Origin: Nitrosomonadales bacterium
Lineage (GTDB): Bacteria; Pseudomonadota; Gammaproteobacteria; Burkholderiales; Gallionellaceae
Reading direction: 5' to 3'
NCBI GenBank assembly: GCA_016218465.1
Contig: JACREA010000125.1
Span: 1 to 5,580, forward strand
DNA length: 5,580 nucleotides
The notes under the pieces were generated by a model. That model saw only the letters and a program-made list of their open reading frames with translations, was not told the DNA's origin and did no database searches. A program made the translations under genes and the position numbers. Below are positions 1-5,580 of this stretch, piece by piece. Position 1 is the first letter of the stretch, and every line of letters starts with the position of its first letter.

Positions 1-807
1 AATCTCAACTCGTTCCGCTTCCTCGAACAGGCGATCAACTACGAAGTGCAATGGCAGGTCAACACGCTGGAGAACGGCGGCACCATCCAGCAGGCGACCG
101 TGCTGTTCGATCCCGACAAGGGCGAGACGCGCATGATGCGCACCAAAGAAGAAGCGCACGATTACCGCTACTTCCCCGACCCCGACCTGCTGCCGCTGGA
201 CATCAGCGAAGAGTGGAAAGATCAGGTGCACGCCACGCTGCCGGAACTGCCGCACGTCAAGCAGGCGCGCTACGTAGACGAGTTCGGCCTGTCAGCTTAC
301 GACGCTAGCATCCTCACTGCCTCGCGCGAGATGGCGGAATTTTTTGATGCAACTCGGATGCATTTGGATACCGAAAATGATATAGATAATCCAAAACTTT
401 GTGCAAATTGGATCATTGGTGAAGTGGCCGCACAACTAAATCGCGATGAGCTGGATATTACTCAATGCCCAATTACAGCACCTCGACTTTCAGAATTATT
501 GGCATATGTAGCTAAAGGAAGAATTTCTAATTCCAGCGCAAAAGAAGTATTTCGCACAATGTGGACTGAGGGCGGCGATGCTGACTCAATCATTTATAAA
601 AAAGCATTAGAGCAAATTTCCGACACGGGCGCGATCGAATCGCTGGTGGACGAGATCATCGCCGCCAACGCCGACAAGGTGGCAGAATATCGCAGCGGCA
701 AGGACAAGCTGTTCGGCTTCTTCGTCGGCCTCGCAATGAAAGCCAGCAAGGGCAAGGCCAACCCGGCGCAGTTGAACGACATCCTGAAGCGAAAACTGGC
801 GGGCTAA
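1..807 (+). CDS. gatB: Aspartyl/glutamyl-tRNA(Asn/Gln) amidotransferase subunit B, C-terminal 268 residues (5' end outside the window)
   Basis: GatB is the tRNA-binding and kinase subunit of the cytoplasmic GatCAB complex, which amidates Glu-tRNA(Gln) and/or Asp-tRNA(Asn) with ammonia delivered from GatA. Reading frame 1 is open from the first base and begins with NLNSFRFLEQAINYE, a strongly conserved GatB stretch, so the gene enters from the left; the GTG at position 46 is an internal Val codon and not a start. The cradle-domain signature DYRYFPDPDLLP lies at window residues 54-65. The helical and YqeY-like tail follows from about residue 95, ending in the typical KASKGKANPAQLN and a Lys-rich C-terminus. 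GatB proteins are usually about 475-485 residues, so roughly 210 are missing. Codons for residues about 113-206 are AT-rich, unlike the rest of the gene. The stop codon overlaps that of the convergent gene. Confidence 0.97.
   Translation, partial: NLNSFRFLEQAINYEVQWQVNTLENGGTIQQATVLFDPDKGETRMMRTKEEAHDYRYFPDPDLLPLDISEEWKDQVHATLPELPHVKQARYVDEFGLSAYDASILTASREMAEFFDATRMHLDTENDIDNPKLCANWIIGEVAAQLNRDELDITQCPITAPRLSELLAYVAKGRISNSSAKEVFRTMWTEGGDADSIIYKKALEQISDTGAIESLVDEIIAANADKVAEYRSGKDKLFGFFVGLAMKASKGKANPAQLNDILKRKLAG
337..620. other. AT-rich mosaic block inside gatB, probable recombination tract
   Basis: By hand count, G+C is about 40% over 361-600 (95 of 240 bases) against about 63% over 181-300 and 62% over 661-780. 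Codon use changes in the same place: the block uses ATA, AGA, GGA, CTA, TTA, TCA, GTA and AAT, which the flanks avoid. The frame is never broken and the encoded protein still reads as GatB (CANWIIGEVAAQLNRDELDI, AKEVFRTMWTEGGDADSII). Both edges fall at well-conserved protein segments, TASREMAEFF on the left and QISDTGAIE on the right, as expected when homologous recombination resolves in conserved sequence. Breakpoints are placed by eye and could be off by 20-30 bases. The compositional shift is directly visible; transfer is inferred. Confidence 0.7.
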
Positions 808-823
808 TCCCTTTGCGCCAAGT
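792..823 (-). terminator. Weak hairpin with short T-run between convergent gatB and the RquA-like gene
   Basis: Positions 795-801 (ACTGGCG) can pair with 816-823 (CGCCAAGT) with A820 bulged, and an inner GG/CC pair can form around the overlapping stop codons. On the minus strand the stem is followed by four Ts (795-792), as in a poor intrinsic terminator for the minus-strand gene. On the plus strand no T-run follows. The stem is short and interrupted, so this may be chance. Confidence 0.25.
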
Positions 824-1529
824 CGAAGCGCATCACGCGATAGAACTGCGCAAAGCAATATTCTACTTGCGGTTCGCAAACCAATGCCTTGCCCTGCTTC
901 TGTAATGCCTCACTCAATTTTGCGCTGACGTCTTCCCGCCAGAACCCCGGCAGGAACGGCTCCAGATGCCCAAGCACCCAGCGAAACGACAACAACCGGT
1001 ACAGCCAATGCCGCTCCGGCGTTGCGGCATATTCGGTGATCAACACCGAACCGTCCGGACGCACCACGCGCGCGATCTCGGCATAGGTGTTATGGCGTGC
1101 CTCGGCAGGCATTTCGTGGAACAGGAAAAACACGATCACCTGATCGAACGCATCGTCGCGGTAGCCGAGACTTTCCGCATTCATGCGCGCCAGATGGCAA
1201 CGGTCCGCAACATTCCGGGTTTTGCGCCGCGCCAAATGCAACTGCCCGGTTGCGACATCGCACAGGTGAACTTCATTGTCCGTGCTGGACAGCAGCGAGG
1301 GCGTGAGCTTGCCGTACACGCAGGTCAGTTGCAGTATCTTTGCGTCTGGTTTTGTCTCGATTTTCGCTAGTGTGCTTTTCAGCAACTTGTCATATTGGCC
1401 AAACAGGATGGCGTTAATAATGGGCTGATGATCGAAGAACCATATCCCCCATCGCCACAAATACGCCCACCAGTAATAGCGCGCCAGATACTCCGGAACA
1501 CCGTCGAGAAATTTCTTGTACAGGCGCAT
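804..1529 (-). CDS. RquA-like protein of the class I SAM-dependent methyltransferase fold (candidate rhodoquinone biosynthesis enzyme)
   Basis: This is a 241-residue cytosolic or membrane-peripheral protein. An N-terminal aromatic segment (PEYLARYYWWAYLW, residues 12-25) leads into a Rossmann-like core. Where ordinary methyltransferases carry the glycine-rich SAM motif, this one has ILQLTCVYG (65-73), followed by DVATGQL (91-97), FDQVIVFFLFHE (128-139), a VVRPDGSVLITEY strand (155-167) and LEPFLPGFWRE (189-199). As I recall the family, this order, with CVYG, DV..xQL, FFLxHE and LEPF, is that of RquA, first found in Rhodospirillum rubrum, which uses SAM as amino donor to turn ubiquinone into rhodoquinone. 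Whether this is a true RquA or a related methyltransferase cannot be decided by eye. The start lies 11 bases after the dehydrogenase stop, behind only a weak GGCGG-like site, suggesting coupled translation. The TAG stop overlaps the gatB stop. Confidence 0.6.
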   Translation of the reverse strand: MRLYKKFLDGVPEYLARYYWWAYLWRWGIWFFDHQPIINAILFGQYDKLLKSTLAKIETKPDAKILQLTCVYGKLTPSLLSSTDNEVHLCDVATGQLHLARRKTRNVADRCHLARMNAESLGYRDDAFDQVIVFFLFHEMPAEARHNTYAEIARVVRPDGSVLITEYAATPERHWLYRLLSFRWVLGHLEPFLPGFWREDVSAKLSEALQKQGKALVCEPQVEYCFAQFYRVMRFDLAQRD

Positions 1530-1540
1530 ACCGCCAGCGA

Positions 1541-2344
1541 CTAGGCCGGGTTGCGCGGCTTGCGTGGTTTTCGCGGCGCGTTGGCGAATAGCCGGTCATA
1601 CGACCACCGAGGCAAAAATTTGAGTATTTGCCCGACCAGGCCCATTTGCCACGGTATCACGGCGAATGAGGTTTCTCTCTCGATAGCGTACGCCATGCGC
1701 TTTGCCGCCTCATCGGCATCCAGCATGAACGGCATTGCGTAGGGGTTGTTTGCTGTCATCGGTGTCCTGATGTAACCGGGGCAAATCGTGACGACCTTTA
1801 CCCCGCTCCCGCGCAATTCGACGCGCAATGATTCCAGATAGGATATCGCTGCGGCCTTGGAAGCGGAGTATGCGCTGGAGCCAGGCAGCCCGCGAAAGCC
1901 CGCCACACTGGCAATGCCAACCAATGATCCCCGTTTCGCTTCGCGCATCGCCGCGATGAAAGGCTGGAAGGTTTTCACCATGCCCAGCACGTTGATATCC
2001 AGTACTTGCTGAAAAGCATCAATGTCTTCGGCGTATTCGGTGAGCGTGCCGACACTCACGCCGGCGTTGGCAATCACCACGTCGGGAACGCCTGCACGAG
2101 TAATGAAATCGTTGGCCGCCTGCTGTATGGCAGGCGCATCGCGCACGTCAAGTTCGTAGCAGAAGGCCCGGCCTGGAAATTCTGTGACAAGTGTTTGCAG
2201 CAATTCACCACGGCGTGCGAATGCGGCAATCGTTGCACCTTGTTCAAGATAATGGCGCGCGAGGGCAAGTCCCAATCCACTCGACGCGCCACTGATGACC
2301 AGCGACTTAATATGTGTCTTTTGCATGTTTAGTCGAATGACCAT
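1541..2344 (-). CDS. Classical short-chain dehydrogenase/reductase (SDR), substrate unknown
   Basis: This 267-residue NAD(P)H-dependent oxidoreductase has all the classical SDR marks. The nucleotide-binding loop is SGASSGLG (18-25), and the ARR at 43-45 after the second strand favours NADP(H). NAG is at 93-95, with the tetrad N118, S146, Y159, K163 (YSASK) and PG at 189-190. The C-terminal part (IPWQMGLVGQILKFLPRW) is hydrophobic and could sit at the membrane, and the last residues form a basic PRKPRKPR tail. The SDR family is too broad to name a substrate. Two starts are possible: ATG at 2344 or ATG at 2326 (six residues shorter, and closer to the usual family start). Neither has a clear Shine-Dalgarno sequence, and both lie in the arms of an inverted repeat. 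It lies 84 bases after dsbA and 11 bases before the RquA-like gene. Confidence 0.93.
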   Translation of the reverse strand: MVIRLNMQKTHIKSLVISGASSGLGLALARHYLEQGATIAAFARRGELLQTLVTEFPGRAFCYELDVRDAPAIQQAANDFITRAGVPDVVIANAGVSVGTLTEYAEDIDAFQQVLDINVLGMVKTFQPFIAAMREAKRGSLVGIASVAGFRGLPGSSAYSASKAAAISYLESLRVELRGSGVKVVTICPGYIRTPMTANNPYAMPFMLDADEAAKRMAYAIERETSFAVIPWQMGLVGQILKFLPRWSYDRLFANAPRKPRKPRNPA

Positions 2345-2348
2345 GCAA
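2321..2348 (-). promoter_or_regulatory. 7-bp perfect inverted repeat holding both candidate start codons of the SDR gene
   Basis: TTGCATG at 2321-2327 and CATGCAA at 2342-2348 are exact reverse complements separated by 14 bases. On the mRNA each arm contains one of the two possible ATG starts (2344 and 2326), so a hairpin would pair both. Alternatively it could be a dyad bound by a regulator. A 7-bp arm can arise by chance, and no function is shown. Confidence 0.3.
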
Positions 2349-2428
2349 GGCTGACCACGCGCAACGGCATCTTGCTGTCTATCACCGAGGCCAAAGCGCG
2401 CGCTGTCTGTATTGCCTTATCGGTTTGC

Positions 2429-3049
2429 CTACTTTTTGTGTTCTTTGCGTGCCTTCACGATCACTTCTTTCAGCACGCGGATGAGCTCTTCCGGTTGCAG
2501 CTCGGAAACCAGGTATTTGCCGTCCACCACCAGGGTGGGAGTGCCGGAAATGCCATAACTGCGGATCATTTGTTTGGCGCGTGTCACTTTGCTCTGCATG
2601 GAAAAAGAGTTGTATGCAGCGGAAAACTTTGCGCGGTCCACACCTTTTGTGGCTACAAAATCGCTGATATTGGCTTCATCATGCAGATCCACGTTGTCCA
2701 CATTCATTGCGCGATACAGCGCGTCGTGCAACTGACGATCCTGCCCCATACTTTCCAGCGCATAGTAAGCGCGTGCCAGCGGCTCCATTGAGTCGCGATA
2801 GATAGTTGGAACGTAGATCAATTCGACATCCTTGGGCATGGTCTTTTCCCATTCGGTCAGTTTAGGATGCAAGTGAAAACAATGGGAGCAGCCGTAAAAG
2901 AAAAATTCCAGCACTTCAATTTTAGTGCCGCTGGCCGGTTGCGCCGGGTTCAACAATTTATAATCCTTACCCGGCTCCACTGCGGCAAGCGTCGCACTGC
3001 CAACCAACAATGATGCTGCAACAATCAATAATTTAATTATTTTTTTCAT
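2429..3049 (-). CDS. dsbA: Periplasmic thiol:disulfide interchange protein DsbA
   Basis: DsbA inserts disulfide bonds into newly exported periplasmic proteins and is re-oxidised by the membrane protein DsbB. The 206-residue product begins with a typical Sec signal: KK at 2-3, hydrophobic core 7-17, and cleavage probably after TLA (residue 22). The thioredoxin-fold active site is CSHC (C54-C57) within FFFYGCSHC, the helical insertion spans roughly 65-160, and the cis-proline loop is GTPT (P171). This active site is CSHC, whereas E. coli DsbA has CPHC. The frame is open further upstream to an ATG at 3076, but the start at 3049 is chosen because an AAGGAG site lies seven bases ahead and the signal peptide begins exactly there. 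The gene follows the SPOR gene after 119 bases, in which I could not find a convincing promoter or terminator. Confidence 0.95.
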   Translation of the reverse strand: MKKIIKLLIVAASLLVGSATLAAVEPGKDYKLLNPAQPASGTKIEVLEFFFYGCSHCFHLHPKLTEWEKTMPKDVELIYVPTIYRDSMEPLARAYYALESMGQDRQLHDALYRAMNVDNVDLHDEANISDFVATKGVDRAKFSAAYNSFSMQSKVTRAKQMIRSYGISGTPTLVVDGKYLVSELQPEELIRVLKEVIVKARKEHKK

Positions 3050-3055
3050 AAATTG

Positions 3056-3061
3056 CTCCTT
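3056..3061 (-). promoter_or_regulatory. Shine-Dalgarno AAGGAG that fixes the dsbA start
   Basis: On the minus strand AAGGAG is followed by CAATTT and one further base before the ATG at 3049, a near-ideal arrangement. It is the clearest ribosome binding site in the window and rules against the upstream in-frame ATG at 3076, which would add nine non-signal-like residues. Confidence 0.85.
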
Positions 3062-3168
3062 GGTAATAATGTTCAACGCGCTGCAGAAAGGTGGAAGTTA
3101 ATGCTCAAAACCTCGCGGGAAATGCAGAGATGAAGGACTCATCCTAAGGGTAAGCCTTCCGCCGGGAC

Positions 3169-3777
3169 CTACTGCGCTTTTATTGGAGTGCTGTCCACCC
3201 CGTTTTGTTTCAAAAAACTGCGTGCACTGTTCAACTCTCCCTCGTTTTTGTAAGGCCCCAAACGCACGCGATACCAAACACCCTTATCGGGGATGGCCGC
3301 AGACTGAACGCTGGCTTCGACCCCCAGTAAAGCAAGCTTGGCCTTGAGCTTTTCAGCGTCATCCGCTTTGGGGAAAGAACCCGCCTGCAGAAGATGCGGC
3401 TCGTAGGCAACAGCCGGCTTGGTATCTGCAGGCTTGGATTTGTCCGCGTGCTTGGCCGGTGCGGCAACAGTCGCATCCTGTTTGTCGGTCAGCACTTTGT
3501 AGAATTCGAAACGCGGCTTGCCGTTGCTTTCGCCAGCCACTGGCGATTTCGGGGCAGGCGTTACAGTTTCGGCGGGCACCACAGGCTTTGCTGCATCTGT
3601 CGGCGGATTGACCGCTATCTGATCTTTTTTCAGAAAGGGGCTGGGGGATTTCATCAGATACCATGTTAATCCTGCAGCCATGCCAACACCGATTACCAAG
3701 CCAACGAAAATACCGGTCCATAACGGATTAACGCCCTTGCGAGATGCTGCTGGTCTGTTGCCTGTGCTTCTGCTCAT
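3169..3777 (-). CDS. SPOR-domain inner-membrane protein (FtsN-like)
   Basis: This is a 202-residue single-pass membrane protein with its N-terminus in the cytoplasm. A short basic leader (residues 1-17) precedes one transmembrane helix at about 18-42, which carries G22xxxG26xxxG30, a helix-packing pattern. A Pro/Ala/Lys-rich periplasmic linker runs from about 43 to 125 and includes PRFEFYKVL (88-96), a short motif seen in betaproteobacterial proteins of this type. The C-terminal SPOR domain (about 127-202, with LLQAGSF at 129-135 and WYRVRLGPY at 168-176) binds peptidoglycan strands stripped of stem peptides, which places such proteins at the division septum. Domain layout matches FtsN, but orthology cannot be proven from this alone. 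The ATG at 3777 has AAGGA 11 bases upstream, a slightly long spacing. It starts 44 bases after the argS stop, so co-transcription is likely. Confidence 0.9.
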   Translation of the reverse strand: MSRSTGNRPAASRKGVNPLWTGIFVGLVIGVGMAAGLTWYLMKSPSPFLKKDQIAVNPPTDAAKPVVPAETVTPAPKSPVAGESNGKPRFEFYKVLTDKQDATVAAPAKHADKSKPADTKPAVAYEPHLLQAGSFPKADDAEKLKAKLALLGVEASVQSAAIPDKGVWYRVRLGPYKNEGELNSARSFLKQNGVDSTPIKAQ

Positions 3778-3821
3778 GTTTTATCCATTCCTTTTTTACA
3801 TCCCCGCCTTACATCTTCTCT

Positions 3822-5498
3822 TTACATATTCTCGGGGGCGCTCACACCGAGCATTGCCAAACCATTGCGAATCACTTGTGCCGTTGCGGCAATCAACGCC
3901 AGCCGAGCCAACCTGACTGCATGGTTCTCAACCAGAAAGCGCGTTGCATTATAGTAGCTGTGGAAATCCGCCGCCAAGTCCTTCAGATAAAAAGCGATCA
4001 GGTGCGGCGCCAGATCAAGCGCGGCGTTTTCGATCACTTGCGGATAATCGATCATCTGCTGCAACAGCGCGGTTTCGTATTCGCTGTTTAACAACTCAAT
4101 ATCCGCTTGCAGCAAAGCTTGCCGCTCACCACCCCATTGGGCCAGCACTGCACTGATGCGTGCATGAGCGTATTGAATATAGTACACCGGATTGTCGTTG
4201 CTCTTCGATTTCGCCAGATCGATGTCGAACACCAGTTGCGAATCTGGGTGCCGCGCCGCGAGAAAATAGCGTGTCGCATCACACCCAACTTCGTCGATCA
4301 AGTCGCGTAGCGTGACATAACTGCCTGCGCGTTTGGATATTTTTACCTCCTGACCGTTGCGCAGCACCGTCACCATCTGATGCAACACATAGTCCGGCCA
4401 TCCTTGCGGGATGCCGGCATCCAGCGCCTGCAACCCCGCTCTTACGCGGGTAATCGTGCTGTGGTGGTCGGCACCCTGCTCGTTGATGACGCGGGTAAAT
4501 CCGCGCCGCCACTTGTCCAGATGATAGGCCACGTCCGGCACAAAGTAGGTGTATGTGCCGTCGCTCTTGCGCATCACCCGGTCCTTGTCGTCGCCAAAAT
4601 CGGTGGTGCGCAGCCACAGCGCGTCGTCCTGCTCGTAAGTGTGTCCGCTGGCGATCAGCTTGCTGACCGTTTCCTCCACCTTGCCTTCCGAATACAGCGC
4701 GGACTCCAGCGAGAACACATCGAAGTTCACGCCGAAAGCTCGCAAGTCGATGTCCTGTTCGCGGCGCAGGTAGGCGACCGCAAAATGGCGGATCGCCTCG
4801 GTATCGTTCACATCGCCGGAAGCATGCACATGCTGGTCGTCTGCCTCCACCGTTTCTTCAGCCAGATAGGCGTTGGCGACATCCGTGATGTAATCGCCGC
4901 GATAACCCGCTTCCGGCCAGGATGGATCATCCGGCGTAATCCCCAGGCAGCGCAGCTGCACGGAGCGCGTCAGGTTATCGATCTGCACGCCGGCATCGTT
5001 ATAGTAAAACTCGCGCGTCACATTCCAGCCAGCCGCGTGCAACACATTGCACAGGCAATCGCCCACCGCCGCGCCGCGCCCATGCCCGACATGCAGAGGG
5101 CCGGTCGGGTTGGCGGAAACAAACTCCACTTGCACCTTGCGCCCCGCGCCGAGATGAATATGCCCGTAACCCGCGCCCGCCCTCAACACGCCATGCACCA
5201 CCCCCTGCTTTGCCGCCGTGGTGATGAACACATTGATGAACCCCGCCCCGGCGATCTCCACCTTCTCGACGGCGTCGGATTCCGGCAGCGCCGCAATCAA
5301 CGCCTGCGCGATGTCGCGCGGAGATTTGCGCAACGGCTTCGCCAGCTGCATCGCCAGGTTGCAGGCGTAATCGCCATGTGTAGCCAGCTTGGGGCGCTCG
5401 ATGAGTATCTCGGTTTGTGTTGCGTCAGGCGCAACCTCGCGCAAAGCCTGCGCGAACAATTCGGACAAATGGGATTTGAAATTCAACACAGCAGACAT
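3822..5498 (-). CDS. argS: Arginyl-tRNA synthetase
   Basis: This class Ia synthetase charges tRNA(Arg) with arginine in the cytoplasm. The 558-residue length is close to the family norm (E. coli about 577). Domains run in the expected order: N-terminal Add1 domain (about 5-90, with HGDYACNLAMQLAK and IAGAGFINVF), the catalytic core with SANPTGPLHVGHGRG (128-142; HIGH motif as HVGH, 136-139), GTYTYFVPDVAYHLDKW (314-330), and KISKRAG (386-392) as the KMSKS counterpart. The anticodon-binding DALR domain follows from about 438, with YAHARI at 443-448. All key motifs are intact. The ATG at 5498 gives the usual N-terminus but has no obvious Shine-Dalgarno, and the same frame stays open to the window edge. 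It is the most upstream gene seen in the minus-strand cluster. Confidence 0.98.
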   Translation of the reverse strand: MSAVLNFKSHLSELFAQALREVAPDATQTEILIERPKLATHGDYACNLAMQLAKPLRKSPRDIAQALIAALPESDAVEKVEIAGAGFINVFITTAAKQGVVHGVLRAGAGYGHIHLGAGRKVQVEFVSANPTGPLHVGHGRGAAVGDCLCNVLHAAGWNVTREFYYNDAGVQIDNLTRSVQLRCLGITPDDPSWPEAGYRGDYITDVANAYLAEETVEADDQHVHASGDVNDTEAIRHFAVAYLRREQDIDLRAFGVNFDVFSLESALYSEGKVEETVSKLIASGHTYEQDDALWLRTTDFGDDKDRVMRKSDGTYTYFVPDVAYHLDKWRRGFTRVINEQGADHHSTITRVRAGLQALDAGIPQGWPDYVLHQMVTVLRNGQEVKISKRAGSYVTLRDLIDEVGCDATRYFLAARHPDSQLVFDIDLAKSKSNDNPVYYIQYAHARISAVLAQWGGERQALLQADIELLNSEYETALLQQMIDYPQVIENAALDLAPHLIAFYLKDLAADFHSYYNATRFLVENHAVRLARLALIAATAQVIRNGLAMLGVSAPENM

Positions 5499-5580
5499 GA
5501 AACGGCACCAGTAATCGTAAAATTCGCGCAGCGATTCGTTTGTCCCTTCTCCTCCTCGTGGGATAACCAGCGACTTGGCT

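Noticed and set aside
337..620. Mobile element inserted in gatB
   Set aside because: The AT-rich block encodes the expected GatB residues in frame and has no terminal repeats, so it replaces sequence and does not interrupt it.
966..1370. 134-codon plus-strand open frame opposite the RquA-like gene
   Set aside because: It lies wholly within a recognisable minus-strand coding region and shows no domain of its own.
2006..2332. 108-codon plus-strand open frame opposite the SDR gene
   Set aside because: It is a complement-frame shadow of the conserved SDR core.
2372..2791. 139-codon plus-strand open frame opposite dsbA
   Set aside because: It is antisense to a clear dsbA, is rich in His/Cys as expected from a complement frame, has no ribosome binding site and matches no family.
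3050..3076. Longer dsbA form starting at ATG 3076
   Set aside because: The AAGGAG site and signal peptide both point to 3049; the extra nine residues would put polar sequence before the signal.
3050..3168. Promoter or terminator in the SPOR-dsbA gap
   Set aside because: Only 4-5 bp stems (for example AGGA-TGAG-TCCT) and isolated promoter-like hexamers without a correctly spaced partner are present.
4279..4617. 112-codon minus-strand open frame inside argS
   Set aside because: It is an off-frame reading of the argS catalytic core, which is intact in its own frame.

Overview
The window looks like a chromosomal segment from a betaproteobacterium. The support is the order argS, SPOR-domain protein, dsbA on one strand, the style of the DsbA and FtsN-like proteins, and about 62% G+C in the parts of gatB that look native. 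A Nitrosomonadales or Gallionellaceae-type host is my guess from general resemblance; the sequence alone does not settle it. There are no tRNA or rRNA genes, insertion sequences, CRISPR arrays or phage genes.

Layout. Positions 1-807 (+) are the last 268 codons of gatB, subunit B of the GatCAB amidotransferase; its first part lies outside the window. Everything else is on the minus strand, read from right to left: argS (5498-3822), a SPOR-domain inner-membrane protein (3777-3169), dsbA (3049-2429), a short-chain dehydrogenase (2344-1541), and a protein resembling the rhodoquinone-biosynthesis enzyme RquA (1529-804). The gaps between these genes are 44, 119, 84 and 11 bases, so they could form one transcription unit, or two if a promoter I could not identify lies ahead of dsbA. 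The last of them converges on gatB, and the two stop codons overlap. No stretch over 300 bases lacks a gene.

Roles. gatB and argS serve tRNA charging. The SPOR protein and DsbA act at the cell envelope (peptidoglycan or division site, and periplasmic disulfide formation). The dehydrogenase and the RquA-like protein are separated by only 11 bases and are probably translated together; what the pair does is the most open question here.

Most notable observations: (1) gatB carries an internal AT-rich block (about 337-620, near 40% G+C against 62-63% on both sides) that stays in frame and keeps the GatB fold, which looks like homologous replacement by DNA from a lower-G+C relative; (2) the RquA-like protein has the family's unusual VYG-type motif in place of the normal glycine-rich SAM loop, raising the possibility of rhodoquinone in this organism. 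I found no evidence of an entirely new multi-gene system.
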